Shown: one piece after another, positions 52,538 to 61,937 of the stretch | How positions within the stretch are numbered: position 1 is the first letter of the stretch | How the letters are laid out: every line of letters starts with the position of its first letter | Source: Hydrogenophaga taeniospiralis CCUG 15921 | GTDB lineage: Bacteria; Pseudomonadota; Gammaproteobacteria; Burkholderiales; Burkholderiaceae_C | Direction: 5' to 3' | NCBI RefSeq assembly: GCF_001592305.1 | Contig: NZ_BCWR01000001.1 | Span: 186,001 to 250,000, forward strand | DNA: 64,000 nucleotides | Translations under genes and position numbers: made by a program | The notes under the pieces: model-generated | The model's input: the letters and a program-made list of their open reading frames with translations, nothing else | Told to the model about the DNA's origin: nothing | Database searches by the model: none

Positions 52538-54215
52538 CCTCGTCCTGCACCCCGGGCTGGTGCTGATCGTCGGCGCCCTGCTGCTGCCGTTCCTGCGCGG
52601 CACACCGCGCTCGGTCGCCATCGTGGCGCTGCCGCTGGTGGTGCTGGGCCTGGTCTGGCTGGTGCCCGATGGCGCGGTCTGGCAGTTGCGCTTCCTCGAC
52701 CACACCATCACCCCGCTGCAGGGCGACAAACTCTCGCGTCTGTTCGCCACCATCTTCGCCATCATGGCCGTCGGTGGCGGCCTGTTCGCGTTGGGCCAGA
52801 AGAGCCGGCTCGAAGTGCCAGCCGCCTTCGTTTATGCCGGTTCGGCCATCGGCGTGGCCCTGGCCGGTGACCTGATCACCGTGTTCGCGTTCTGGGAGCT
52901 GATGGCCGTGGGCTCCACGCTCGTGCTCTGGAGCCAGGGCAGCGAGGCTTCGTACCGCGCCGCGCGCCGCTACGCCATGGTCCACCTGCTGGGCGGCGTG
53001 ATCCTGTTCGCCGGCGTCACCGGCCACGTGGTGCAGACCGGCAGCGTCGCCTTCACGCACATGGAAGCGGACTCGATCGCGCACTGGCTGATCCTGATCG
53101 GCTTCCTCATCAACGCCGGCGCGCCGCCGCTCTCGGCCTGGCTGCCCGACGCCTACCCCGAAGCCTCCTGGAGCGGCACCGTGTTCCTCTCGGCCTTCAC
53201 CACCAAGACGGCGGTGTACGTGCTGATCCGCGGCTTCGCCGGCACCGAGCTGCTGATCTGGGTCGGCCTGTTCATGGTGTTCTACGGCATCGTCTACGCG
53301 CTGCTCGAAAACGACATGCGCCGCATCCTGGCCTATTCCATCGTGAACCAGGTCGGTTTCATGATCGCGGGCATCGGCATCGGCACCGAAATGGCGCTCA
53401 ACGGCGCGGCCGCCCACGCCTTCACCCACATCATCTACAAGGCCCTGCTGCTGATGTCGGCTGGCTCGGTGCTGCTGATGACCGGTCGGCGCAAGTGCTC
53501 CGAGCTCGGCGGCCTGTTCCACACCATGCCTCTCACCACGGTCTGCGGCACCATCGGAGCGCTGGCCATCTCATCGTTCCCGCTCACCTCGGGCTTCGTC
53601 TCCAAGTCCATGGTGTCTCAGTCGGCCGCCGACGGCCACATGCTGGTCGTGTGGCTGGCGCTCACCGCCGCCTCGGCCGGCGTGTTCCTGCACGCAGGCA
53701 TCAAATTCCCCTGGTTCGTCTTCTTCCAGAAAGACTCGGGCCTGCGCCCCGCCGAGCCACCGGCCACCATGCGCTGGGCCATGATTTTCTTCGCCTTCCT
53801 GTGCATCGCCATCGGCGTCTGGGCCGAGCCGCTCTACGCCCTGCTGCCCTACCCCACGAGCTACGAGCCCTATACCTGGGCCCACGTGCTCGCGCAACTG
53901 CAGTTGCTGCTGTTCTCGGGTCTGGCCTTCTTCGTGATGCTGCCGTTCCTGAAACGCACGCTCACCATCACGCTCGACACCGACTGGTTCTGGCGCCGCC
54001 TGGGCCCCGCGATGTACGCGCTGGTGCAAAAGCCCTACGCCGCCATCCAGCGCCTGCTGAGTCGCGAACTCCGCCGTACCGGTAAAGCCACCGGCGCCCT
54101 GGTGCTGCGCCACTACGGCCAGGACGGTCGCCTCGCCCGCACCTGGTCCACGCGCAGCATGGCGCTGTGGGTGCTGGTGCTGCTGGCCGGCTACCTGCTG
54201 TTGTATTACGCCTGA
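52530..54215 (+). CDS. Antiporter-like subunit 3 (divergent NuoL/M/N family)
   Basis: 561 residues. TM5 Glu is kept (Glu123 in FAFWELMAVGS), and a later Lys is kept (FTTKTAVYVLIR), but the TM7 lysine is replaced by Asn195 (GFLINAGAPPLSAWLPDAY). A long C-terminal extension holds extra segments, an amphipathic KPYAAIQRLLSRELRR stretch and a final anchor. The family match is clear; the exact role is not. Last gene of the operon. Confidence 0.88.
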   Translation: MNDLVLHPGLVLIVGALLLPFLRGTPRSVAIVALPLVVLGLVWLVPDGAVWQLRFLDHTITPLQGDKLSRLFATIFAIMAVGGGLFALGQKSRLEVPAAFVYAGSAIGVALAGDLITVFAFWELMAVGSTLVLWSQGSEASYRAARRYAMVHLLGGVILFAGVTGHVVQTGSVAFTHMEADSIAHWLILIGFLINAGAPPLSAWLPDAYPEASWSGTVFLSAFTTKTAVYVLIRGFAGTELLIWVGLFMVFYGIVYALLENDMRRILAYSIVNQVGFMIAGIGIGTEMALNGAAAHAFTHIIYKALLLMSAGSVLLMTGRRKCSELGGLFHTMPLTTVCGTIGALAISSFPLTSGFVSKSMVSQSAADGHMLVVWLALTAASAGVFLHAGIKFPWFVFFQKDSGLRPAEPPATMRWAMIFFAFLCIAIGVWAEPLYALLPYPTSYEPYTWAHVLAQLQLLLFSGLAFFVMLPFLKRTLTITLDTDWFWRRLGPAMYALVQKPYAAIQRLLSRELRRTGKATGALVLRHYGQDGRLARTWSTRSMALWVLVLLAGYLLLYYA

Positions 54216-54308
54216 GCCACCCCTCGGCGAACCCGCCGATAGAATGGCCCGCACCCCCTGCAGCCAGCGGCTGCAGAACCCATTCCCCCGCCTTCAGGAG
54301 CCCTTTCC

Positions 54309-54779
54309 ATGAGCGTTTACGACAAGCTTTCCCAACTCGGCATCGAACTGCCACCCGTGGCCATCCCCGCTGCCGCCTATGTGCCGTTCGTGCAGACCGG
54401 CAATCTCATCTTCCTGAGCGGCCACATCGCCAAGAAAGACGGCAAACCCTGGGTCGGCCAGCTCGGCCTGACCACCACCACCGAAGAAGGCAAGGCCGCC
54501 GCCCGCGCCATCGCCATCGACCTCATGGGCACACTCGCCGCCGCCTGCCTGGCCGCCGGCAAGACGCTGGACGACGTGAAGCGCATCGTCAAGGTCATGA
54601 GCCTGGTCAACAGCACCGGCACCTTCACCGAACAGCACCTCGTCACCAACGGCTGCAGCGAACTGCTGGGCGAAGTCTTTGGCCCGCAAGCCGGCGCCCA
54701 CGCCCGCAGCGCGTTCGGCGTGGCGCAGATCCCGCTGGGGGCTTGTGTGGAAATCGAACTGATCGCTGAGCTGGGGTAA
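54309..54779 (+). CDS. RidA/YjgF-family protein
   Basis: 156-residue member of the YjgF/YER057c/UK114 family; SVYDKLSQLGIELPP start and the longer form place it in a subgroup distinct from classical 130-residue RidA (imine deaminase). The catalytic Arg of RidA is not obvious (the C-terminal region reads HARSAFGVAQIPLGACVEIELIAEL, with Arg before SAFG fitting that position). Function likely enamine/imine clearance or another small-molecule role. Confidence 0.88.
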   Translation: MSVYDKLSQLGIELPPVAIPAAAYVPFVQTGNLIFLSGHIAKKDGKPWVGQLGLTTTTEEGKAAARAIAIDLMGTLAAACLAAGKTLDDVKRIVKVMSLVNSTGTFTEQHLVTNGCSELLGEVFGPQAGAHARSAFGVAQIPLGACVEIELIAELG

Positions 54780-54859
54780 GCCACCAGCATTCGGGGCGGC
54801 GCGCGGAGACATGCCGACGCCGCCTGTCCCGCTCAGAATGGCGCGCGCAGCGCTCAAGC

Positions 54860-55444
54860 ATGAACAAGGCCAAGCGCCCCTCCATCCAGCGCCTCGCACT
54901 TTTGCTGTTCGTCGTTGTCCCGCTGGCGGCGTGGATGTTGGTGAAACCGGTCCGTGTGCTGGCGCCTGGGTTGGTGGGCATGGCGTGTGGGGTTGATGCT
55001 CCCGTGTGCGTCGACGACCCGCAGCGGCTGCAGGCGGCGAACGGGCTCTATGCCGAGGCGGTCACGTTCGTGTCGCAAGCCATCGCCCCGCTGCAGCACC
55101 CTCCCCGCGTCATTTTTTGCTCGACCGAGGCCTGCGCCGACAGCTTCGGGCTGGGTGCGCGGTCGGCGGTCACCGTCGCCAACTGGGGCATCGTCATCGG
55201 CCCTCGCGCCTGGAAGTCCTACTACGTTCGCCACGAGCTGATCCATGTGCTGCAGGGCCAGCGCCTGGGCGTGGTGCGCCGCCTGTTCATGCCCACGTGG
55301 TTTGTCGAAGGCATGGCCTATGGCCTGAGCCTGGACCCGCGTGCACCGCTGGCCGACCCGTGGGAGGCACACCGCGCGCGCTTCAACGCGTGGGCCACAC
55401 GCATCCCCAGGGATCAGTGGTGGCAAGAGGCCGGCAAGCTGTGA
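54860..55444 (+). CDS. Predicted membrane-anchored zinc metalloprotease-like protein
   Basis: 194 residues. One N-terminal membrane segment (LALLLFVVVPLAAWMLV) then an extracytoplasmic domain. His125-Glu126-x-x-His129 (RHELIHVLQ) with a second Glu150 (WFVEGMAY) twenty residues later is the gluzincin layout, so a zinc site is likely. Four Cys (43, 50, 87, 92) may form disulfides outside the cytosol. No family name is recognised; substrate unknown. Confidence 0.78.
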   Translation: MNKAKRPSIQRLALLLFVVVPLAAWMLVKPVRVLAPGLVGMACGVDAPVCVDDPQRLQAANGLYAEAVTFVSQAIAPLQHPPRVIFCSTEACADSFGLGARSAVTVANWGIVIGPRAWKSYYVRHELIHVLQGQRLGVVRRLFMPTWFVEGMAYGLSLDPRAPLADPWEAHRARFNAWATRIPRDQWWQEAGKL

Positions 55445-55461
55445 GGTCAGAATCCCCACCC

Positions 55462-55968
55462 ATGACCGCAACCCACACAACCATCTCCACCCGAAACATG
55501 CAGGCGGCTGACTTGCCTGCACTCGCGCATCTGTTCAACCTTTACCGCCAGTTCTACGAACAGGCGCCGGACCTCGGCCTTGCCCAACGGTTCATCGCAG
55601 AGCGGTTCGCCCGCCATGAGTCGGTGGTGCTGGTGGCCGAAACACCCATGCACGAACTGGTGGGTTTCTGCCAGATGTACCCGAGCTTCTGCTCGGTCGA
55701 GGCCGCGCCCATCTATGCGCTGTACGACCTGTTCGTGCTGCCCGAGGCACGCCAGCTGGGCGTGGGTCGGGCGCTTCTGCTGGCCGCAGAAGCCCGGGCG
55801 GCGGCCGACGGCAAGCGGCGCATGGACCTGACCACGGCCAGGACGAACTTCAAGGCGCAGTCGCTGTACGAGTCACTGGGGTGGGTGCGCGATGAGGTGT
55901 TTTTTGCGTACAGCCGGCGTGTTGCCGACGCTCAGAACCAGGTCGTCACCGCGTCCACCACGCGGTAG
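55462..55968 (+). CDS. GNAT-family N-acetyltransferase
   Basis: 168 residues with the acetyl-CoA-binding pattern LYDLFVLPEARQLGVGRALLLAAEARA and a C-terminal SLYESLGWVRDEVFFAYSR end. Acceptor substrate unknown. Its 3' end overlaps the convergent PLP-enzyme gene by 37 bp. Confidence 0.88.
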   Translation: MTATHTTISTRNMQAADLPALAHLFNLYRQFYEQAPDLGLAQRFIAERFARHESVVLVAETPMHELVGFCQMYPSFCSVEAAPIYALYDLFVLPEARQLGVGRALLLAAEARAAADGKRRMDLTTARTNFKAQSLYESLGWVRDEVFFAYSRRVADAQNQVVTASTTR

Positions 55969-57212
55969 CCATCGTCCACCACCGGCATCCAGCGCCATTT
56001 GTCGAAGGTGGTGCAGGGGTGCGAAATGCCCGAGGCCACGGTTTCGCCGAGCTGGGGCCATTCTTCCTTCGGGGCCAATGGGTCATGGCGCAGGTAGGCG
56101 TGCTGGTCGTTGAGGGCGTCGATGCGCCAATGGGCGGGCACCGCCCTCGGTGCACCGCCCTGCCCGTCCGAACGCCAGAGGGGCAGCGGCAGGTCGAGGT
56201 CGTGCGACACGTCGCGCCGGCCCATGCTGAGCAGCGCCAGACCGGGCTCGGGGCAGCTCTGCACACAGGCCAGCACCTCCAGCGCGGGCTTGAGCGTTTC
56301 GCGCAGGTTCAGGCGTTCTGCCACGCAGCAGAGATACCGCGTGTAGCGCTGGTGGTCGTGCGTGAGATAACAGCCTGAGCGCAGCACGCCGCGCACCGGG
56401 CGGCCGAGGTTCGGCGTGAGACGTTCGGCCACGAGGTCGAAGATGGCGGAGCCACCGGCGCTGAGGATGATTTCGTCTTGCACGAACCAGCCCTGGGCAA
56501 TGGCTTCACGGGCTGTTGCCTCCACGCGGTCCATCAGGCACTGCACGGTGGCGCGGTCTTTGGTGTGATCACAGGTGGCGGTGGTGCCTTCGTAGCACTC
56601 GATGCCGGCCAGTTGCAGCACCGGGCTGGCATGGATGCGCCACGCGATCTGCCGGGCCTCGTCCGCGCTGCGGCAGCCGGTGCGCTGGCCGGCGATGCCC
56701 AGTTCCAGCAACACCTCGAACCGGCCCGTGAAACCGCGTGCAATGGCCCAGGCTTCGATGGCGTCCACCTGCCCCACCGAATCGACGAGGAACAGGGAAC
56801 GCAGCGCGGGGCGTTCGGCGTGCAACACCGCCAACGCGTCCAGCTCGGCGCGCTGGATCACCTGATTCGCGATCAGCAGCACCGGCACCTCGTGGCGCGC
56901 GCCCACGGCCGCCTGGAACACGGTGGCGAAGCTGATGCCCCAGGCCCCGGCGTCCAGCTGCATGTGCCAGAGCTCGGGCGACATGCTGGTCTTGCCGTGC
57001 GGCGCGAGGTGCAGGCCGCGCTGCGCGCAGAAGTCGCGCATCCAGTGCAGGTTGTGCCGCAGGGCACTTTGTTTGAGCACCGCCAGCGGCAGGGCCAGAT
57101 CGCCACGCAACAGTTGCCAGCCCTGCTCGGCGATTTGTTCGCGCGCGAGCGGTGCCAGGCCGGTGGGGAAACCTTTGAGGTGGGGGCCGAAGGGGGGTGT
57201 TGTGGGGTTCAT
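55932..57212 (-). CDS. DSD1/D-threonine aldolase-family PLP enzyme
   Basis: 426 residues, alanine-racemase-like barrel plus beta domain. PLP lysine Lys74 in APHGKTSMSPELW; zinc ligands in the C-terminal GISHPCTTFDKWRW. Members are D-serine dehydratases or D-threonine/hydroxyamino-acid aldolases; which one cannot be told here. Confidence 0.88.
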   Translation of the reverse strand: MNPTTPPFGPHLKGFPTGLAPLAREQIAEQGWQLLRGDLALPLAVLKQSALRHNLHWMRDFCAQRGLHLAPHGKTSMSPELWHMQLDAGAWGISFATVFQAAVGARHEVPVLLIANQVIQRAELDALAVLHAERPALRSLFLVDSVGQVDAIEAWAIARGFTGRFEVLLELGIAGQRTGCRSADEARQIAWRIHASPVLQLAGIECYEGTTATCDHTKDRATVQCLMDRVEATAREAIAQGWFVQDEIILSAGGSAIFDLVAERLTPNLGRPVRGVLRSGCYLTHDHQRYTRYLCCVAERLNLRETLKPALEVLACVQSCPEPGLALLSMGRRDVSHDLDLPLPLWRSDGQGGAPRAVPAHWRIDALNDQHAYLRHDPLAPKEEWPQLGETVASGISHPCTTFDKWRWMPVVDDGYRVVDAVTTWF

Positions 57213-57291
57213 GGCGATGCGTTTTTACAAATGGATTGAGCGCACGGTGCGCACGGTGCGCCCGCCGCCCTCCTGCGCATCATGCCCGCAC

Positions 57292-58431
57292 TCAGTCCAG
57301 TGGCCAGCTCATGCCCTTGGGCAAGGGTCTGTCGGCCTCGGTCTCCAGCGGCGCAGCCACGTGCGCGGGCGCGGGCGCGGCCTGCGTTTCCACGCTGCGC
57401 CACCAGGGCCGGGTTTTTTCCACATGCGCGGGCTCCACCGCCTGCCCGAGCACGGGCATGAGCAGCGGGGTGTCTTGCCGGTCGGCCTTTTGGATCAGCA
57501 CCTCGGCCGGCTGGTCCCAGGCGTGCATGGCCAGCGCGAAGGTGCCCCAGTGCACCGGCAACAGCACGCCACCGCCGAGCAGCCGATGGGCCGTGAGCGC
57601 GTTGTCGGGGCCAAGATGGATGTCGCCCCAGGCGGGGTGGTGGGCGCCGACTTCGAGCATGACCAGATCGAACGGACCCAGGCGCTCGCGGATCTCGGCG
57701 TACTCGGCGGTCAGTCCGGTGTCGCCGCTGAAGAACACGCTGTGGCGGTCGGACCGGATGACGAGCGACGACCAGAGCGTGGCGTTGCGGTCTTTCAGGC
57801 CACGGCCCGAGAAATGTTGCGAGGGCGCAGCGGTGACGGTGACTTCGCTGCCTGGCAGGCGGTGGCTCTCCCACCAGTCCAGCTCGGTGATGCGTTCGGG
57901 CGGCACGCCCCAGGCCTGCAAGTGCGCGCCCACGCCGAGCGAGGTGACGAAGGGCACCTCGCGCTGGTTCAGCGCGCGGATGGTGGGGTAGTCGAGGTGG
58001 TCGTAGTGGTCGTGCGAGATCAGCGCCACGTCCACCGGCGGCAGCTGTTTCACGCTCACCGGCACGGGCTGGAAGCGCTTGGGGCCGAGCAGCGTGGACG
58101 GCGAAGCGCGGGGGCCCCAGACGGGATCGGTCAACACGCGCAGTCCCCCGATCTCGATCAGCACCGTGGAATGGCTGAGCCAGGTGGCGCGCAGGCCGCT
58201 CTGGGGCTTCAGGCGCCAGGCATCGCGCGGGTCCAGCGAAGGCAGCGGCGCGCTGGGCACGCGACGTTCGCCACCGCAAAGAAAGTCGCGCACGCCCGGA
58301 AACGGCACGCTGGTGTCGCGCAGGCCGGGTGCGATGGGAAAGACGTTGCGAAAACGATCGCCCAGCCATTGTGCCGAGGCCTTCATGCGCTCCAGGCGCT
58401 GGCCTTCGGCCCGTTTGCCCATCGATTTCAT
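57292..58431 (-). CDS. MBL-fold metallohydrolase (UlaG/NAPE-PLD-like)
   Basis: 379 residues. Zinc motif SHDHYDHLD, plus AAPSQHFSGRG, FSGDTGL and LPVHWGTFAL supply the remaining ligands. The SGLRATWLSHSTVLIEIGGLRVLTDPVWGPRASP region is typical of the NAPE-PLD-like group. Substrate unknown; possibly a phosphodiesterase or lactonase. Confidence 0.9.
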   Translation of the reverse strand: MKSMGKRAEGQRLERMKASAQWLGDRFRNVFPIAPGLRDTSVPFPGVRDFLCGGERRVPSAPLPSLDPRDAWRLKPQSGLRATWLSHSTVLIEIGGLRVLTDPVWGPRASPSTLLGPKRFQPVPVSVKQLPPVDVALISHDHYDHLDYPTIRALNQREVPFVTSLGVGAHLQAWGVPPERITELDWWESHRLPGSEVTVTAAPSQHFSGRGLKDRNATLWSSLVIRSDRHSVFFSGDTGLTAEYAEIRERLGPFDLVMLEVGAHHPAWGDIHLGPDNALTAHRLLGGGVLLPVHWGTFALAMHAWDQPAEVLIQKADRQDTPLLMPVLGQAVEPAHVEKTRPWWRSVETQAAPAPAHVAAPLETEADRPLPKGMSWPLD

Positions 58432-58555
58432 GCAGTTCCTTTTGCGGTCAGCAGCGTTGCAAGACCACAGAACATGACAGCACCACGATGGATTTCAAGC
58501 CGGTGTCTGACATGCCTGCTCGCCTCGGCGTTTCTCGCCGCACCGGCCTCCACCC

Positions 58556-58630
58556 AGAGACACCGCCGGGCTGGCTTCGCCAGACGGCAGGTGTCGCCCC
58601 CTGGGGGGTGACGCGAAGCGGCGCGGGGGG
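58556..58630 (-). repeat. Stop-proximal palindromic repeat, copy G
   Basis: Begins with the stop of the 60-residue membrane protein: TGACCCCCCGCGCCGCTTCG, then CACCCCCCAGGGGGCG, then a GGCGAAGCCAGCCCGGCGG arm. The rest of 58432-58555 shows no gene. Confidence 0.8.
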
Positions 58631-58813
58631 TCAACCCTTGTTTTTGCGCGCCTGAGCACGCCGCACTTGACGGCTTTGCCCGGCCAGCTCGCGCTGCGCC
58701 TGCCGGGCATCGCGGCGGGCCTTGAGCCGCTTGCCGATGATGCGCGCGACAAAGAAGGTGAGCACGAAGCTCCCCAGCATCAGGAACAGGCCGATGCCGT
58801 CCGCGCCCATCAC
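58631..58813 (-). CDS. 60-residue membrane protein downstream of parC
   Basis: One membrane segment ([21 protein letters not shown]) followed by a strongly basic tail ([20 protein letters not shown] ... RKNKG). Its ATG overlaps the parC stop by 4 bp, implying translational coupling. Family unknown to me. The basic tail could contact phospholipid or nucleic acid. Confidence 0.72.
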   Translation of the reverse strand: MMGADGIGLFLMLGSFVLTFFVARIIGKRLKARRDARQAQRELAGQSRQVRRAQARKNKG

Positions 58814-61149
58814 TCCACCCGCGTGATGCGGTTGGGCTTGAAGCCCAGATCGGCCGCCTTGCCCTTGCGGGCGCGCGCGGCGCGGGCGTTGTTCAGGCTG
58901 CGGATCTCCAGCGTTTCGTCACGCTCCTTGCCGCCGCGACCGATGCCTTCGATCTTCACGCTGCGGGTGTAGGCCGCTGCGCCGGCGAGTGTGTCCTTGG
59001 CTTCGAGGTCGATCAGCATCAGGCCGCGCCCGCCCTTCTCCATCGCCTTGAGTTCGGCAATTTCGAAGGTGAGGATGCGCCCGCCGGTGGACGCGCAGGC
59101 CACGTGGGTGGCCGGCGGCAGTGGCTGGCTGCCCGAGGTATTGGCCACGTGCGAGGGCGCGCAGATGGTTTCACCCTCGCCCACGCTGATGAAGGCCTTG
59201 CCGGCCCTCTGGCGCGAGACCAGGTTGTCCACGGTGGCCAGAAAGCCGTAGCCACCGGTGCCGCTGAGCAGCAGCGTGGCGTGGGCCGGGCCGGCGAAGT
59301 AGTGCAACGGTTGTGTGCCGCTTTCCAGCTCGATCAGCGTGGTGATGGGCTGGCCGTCGCCGCGCGCGCCGGGCAGGCTGGCCACGGGCACGCTGTAGAC
59401 GCGGCCGTTGCTGCCGAAGACGATGAGCAGGTCCACCGTGCGGCATTCGAAGGTGCCGTACAGGCCGTCGCCCGCCTTGAAGGCGAAGCTGGCAGCTTCG
59501 TGGCCGTGGCCGGTGCGCGCGCGCACCCAGCCTTTGCTGGAAATGACGACCGTGACCGGCTCGTCCACCACCTTGATTTCGGCCACGGCCTTTTTCTCGG
59601 CCTGGATCAGCGTGCGGCGCGCATCGGCAAAGGTCTTGGCATCGGCCTCGATCTCTTTGACCATCAGGCGCTTCAAGCTGGCCGGGTTGCCCAGGATGTC
59701 TTCGAGCTTGCCCTGCTCTTCGCGCAGCTCTTTCAGCTCCTGCTCGATCTTGATGGCCTCAAGGCGCGCCAGTTGGCGCAGGCGGATTTCAAGGATGTCC
59801 TCGGCCTGCCGGTCGCTGAGCTTGAAACGCTCGATCAATGCCGCCTTGGGTTCGTCGCTGTGACGAATGATCGCGATCACTTCGTCGATGTTCAGCAGCA
59901 CGAGCTGCCGGCCTTCGTAGATGTGGATGCGGTCGAGCACCTTGTTCAGGCGGTGCTGCGTGCGGCGCACGATGGTGCCCTGGCGGAATTCGATCCACTC
60001 GCCCAGCATCTGCCGCAGGCTCTTCTGCGTCGGCCGCCCGTCCAGGCCGATCATGGTCAGGTTGATCGGCGACGAACTTTCCAGGCTGGTGTGGGCCAGC
60101 AACGCGGTGATGAGCTCGCTCTGCTCGATGCGGCTGCTCTTGGGCTCGAACACCAGGCGCACCGGCGCGTCTTTGCTCGATTCGTCGCGCACCACGTCCA
60201 GCACCATGAGCATGCTGGCCTTGAGCTGCGTCTGTTCCTGGCTCAGCGCCTTCTTGCCGGCCTTGACCTTGGGGTTGGTGATCTCTTCGATTTCTTCCAG
60301 CACACGCTGCGTGCTCACGCCGGGCGGCAGCTCGTTCACCACCAGTTGCCACTGGCCACGCGCCAGGTCTTCGATCTTCCAGCGCGCGCGCACTTTCAGG
60401 CTGCCGCGGCCGGTACGGTAGGCGTCGGCAATGTCGCCGGCCGGGCTGATGATCTGGCCACCGCCGGGGTAGTCCGGGCCGGGGAGGATGGCGAAGAGTT
60501 CTTCGTCAGACAGCTTGGGCGTCTTGATCAGCGCCACGCAGGCGTCGGCCACTTCGCGCAGGTTGTGGCTGGGGATTTCGGTGGCCAGGCCCACGGCGAT
60601 GCCCGAGGCGCCGTTGAGCAGGTTGAACGGCAGGCGCGCGGGCAATTGCTTGGGCTCTTCGAACGAGCCGTCGTAGGTGGGGATGAAGTCCACCGTGCCC
60701 TGGTCGATCTCGTCGAGTAGCAGGCCGCTGATCTTGGCCAGCCGCGCTTCGGTGTAGCGCATGGCGGCGGCGCCATCACCGTCGCGGCTGCCGAAGTTGC
60801 CCTGGCCGTCGATCAACGGATAGCGCTGCGAGAAGTCCTGCGCCATGCGCACCAGCGCGTCGTACGCAGCGCTGTCGCCGTGTGGGTGGTACTTGCCCAG
60901 CACGTCGCCGACCACGCGCGCGCTCTTGACCGGCTTGGCGGCCGTGTTGCCGCTGTAGCCCAGGCCCATGCGGTCCATGGCGTAGAGGATGCGGCGCTGC
61001 ACCGGCTTCTGGCCGTCGCAGACGTCGGGCAAGGCCCGGCCCTTTACGACGGAGAGTGCGTATTCGAGGTAGGCGCGTTGGGCGTAAGCCGCGAGGTTGT
61101 CGTTGTCTTCTGGGGTGTCCAGCGGGAGTTCGGGGTTGAAGGTGTCCAT
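58810..61149 (-). CDS. parC: DNA topoisomerase IV subunit A
   Basis: 779-residue type IIA topoisomerase subunit for chromosome decatenation. Active-site Tyr132 in MRYTEARL; quinolone region [13 protein letters not shown] with wild-type Ser93 and Asp97. The C-terminal beta-propeller is shortened relative to GyrA, supporting ParC. Confidence 0.96.
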   Translation of the reverse strand: MDTFNPELPLDTPEDNDNLAAYAQRAYLEYALSVVKGRALPDVCDGQKPVQRRILYAMDRMGLGYSGNTAAKPVKSARVVGDVLGKYHPHGDSAAYDALVRMAQDFSQRYPLIDGQGNFGSRDGDGAAAMRYTEARLAKISGLLLDEIDQGTVDFIPTYDGSFEEPKQLPARLPFNLLNGASGIAVGLATEIPSHNLREVADACVALIKTPKLSDEELFAILPGPDYPGGGQIISPAGDIADAYRTGRGSLKVRARWKIEDLARGQWQLVVNELPPGVSTQRVLEEIEEITNPKVKAGKKALSQEQTQLKASMLMVLDVVRDESSKDAPVRLVFEPKSSRIEQSELITALLAHTSLESSSPINLTMIGLDGRPTQKSLRQMLGEWIEFRQGTIVRRTQHRLNKVLDRIHIYEGRQLVLLNIDEVIAIIRHSDEPKAALIERFKLSDRQAEDILEIRLRQLARLEAIKIEQELKELREEQGKLEDILGNPASLKRLMVKEIEADAKTFADARRTLIQAEKKAVAEIKVVDEPVTVVISSKGWVRARTGHGHEAASFAFKAGDGLYGTFECRTVDLLIVFGSNGRVYSVPVASLPGARGDGQPITTLIELESGTQPLHYFAGPAHATLLLSGTGGYGFLATVDNLVSRQRAGKAFISVGEGETICAPSHVANTSGSQPLPPATHVACASTGGRILTFEIAELKAMEKGGRGLMLIDLEAKDTLAGAAAYTRSVKIEGIGRGGKERDETLEIRSLNNARAARARKGKAADLGFKPNRITRVE

Positions 61150-61172
61150 GAAGTCTGTTGCGTGAATCCGGT

Positions 61173-61937
61173 TCAGAGCGGCGCGGGGGTCTGGGCCCTG
61201 GCCTGCATGTCGGTGCGCACGGGGGTCGTGTAGCGCTGGCTCAGGGCGCGCGGCGGTTGCAGCGATTGCTGCAGTTGCGTCACCTTGCGCACATAGTTCT
61301 GGGTTTCCCGGTAGTTCGGGATCTGGCGCCCGGCGCGCAGCACCGCCCCCTCGCCCGCGTTGTAGGCCGCCAGCGCCAGTTCGGTCTGGCCGTCGAAATA
61401 CTTCAGCAGCCAGGCCAGGTAACGGGCGCCCGCCTGCAGATTGGTGCGGGGGTCGGTCAGGCGCTCCTGCAGCGATTCATTGGCCCGGGCCTTCACGCCA
61501 AAGCGCTGCGCGGTGTCGGGCATGAGTTGCATCAGACCGATGGCGCCTTTGGGGCTGACCGCACGGGTGTTGAACCCGGACTCGGTGGCGATCACCGCTT
61601 TGAGCAGTTCGTATTCCAGCCCGTACGCAGTGGCCGCTTCGCGGATCAGGTGGCGCACCGCCTTGTACGAGGTGGAAACCTGGAAAACCGCCTGCACGCT
61701 GGGTGACGCATGGACGGCCCCACGCGGCACGCGCCCCGAACTGCCCACGGACTTGGCCCCACCGCCGTAGAACAGCTCGTAGCGCCGGTCCACCTGGTGG
61801 TCGGCGAAGTGCGACACGCCACGCTTGTCCACGTAGCCCCAGATTTCCGCTGCGGCGGGCACGGACCATCCCAGCGCCCACAGGAGCAGCCCCCCCAGCG
61901 CCAAGGCCCGGGGCCAACGGAGTGTGCCGCGGTTCAA
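61173..61937 (-). CDS. Lytic transglycosylase (SLT domain, DUF4124 N-terminus)
   Basis: 254 residues. Signal peptide ([20 protein letters not shown]), DUF4124-like [14 protein letters not shown], then an SLT domain with catalytic Glu in [25 protein letters not shown] and [13 protein letters not shown]. Cleaves peptidoglycan glycan strands in the periplasm. TTG start at 61937 overlaps the parE stop (TTGA); the longer frame upstream runs antisense-phase through parE and is rejected. Confidence 0.9.
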   Translation of the reverse strand: MNRGTLRWPRALALGGLLLWALGWSVPAAAEIWGYVDKRGVSHFADHQVDRRYELFYGGGAKSVGSSGRVPRGAVHASPSVQAVFQVSTSYKAVRHLIREAATAYGLEYELLKAVIATESGFNTRAVSPKGAIGLMQLMPDTAQRFGVKARANESLQERLTDPRTNLQAGARYLAWLLKYFDGQTELALAAYNAGEGAVLRAGRQIPNYRETQNYVRKVTQLQQSLQPPRALSQRYTTPVRTDMQARAQTPAPL

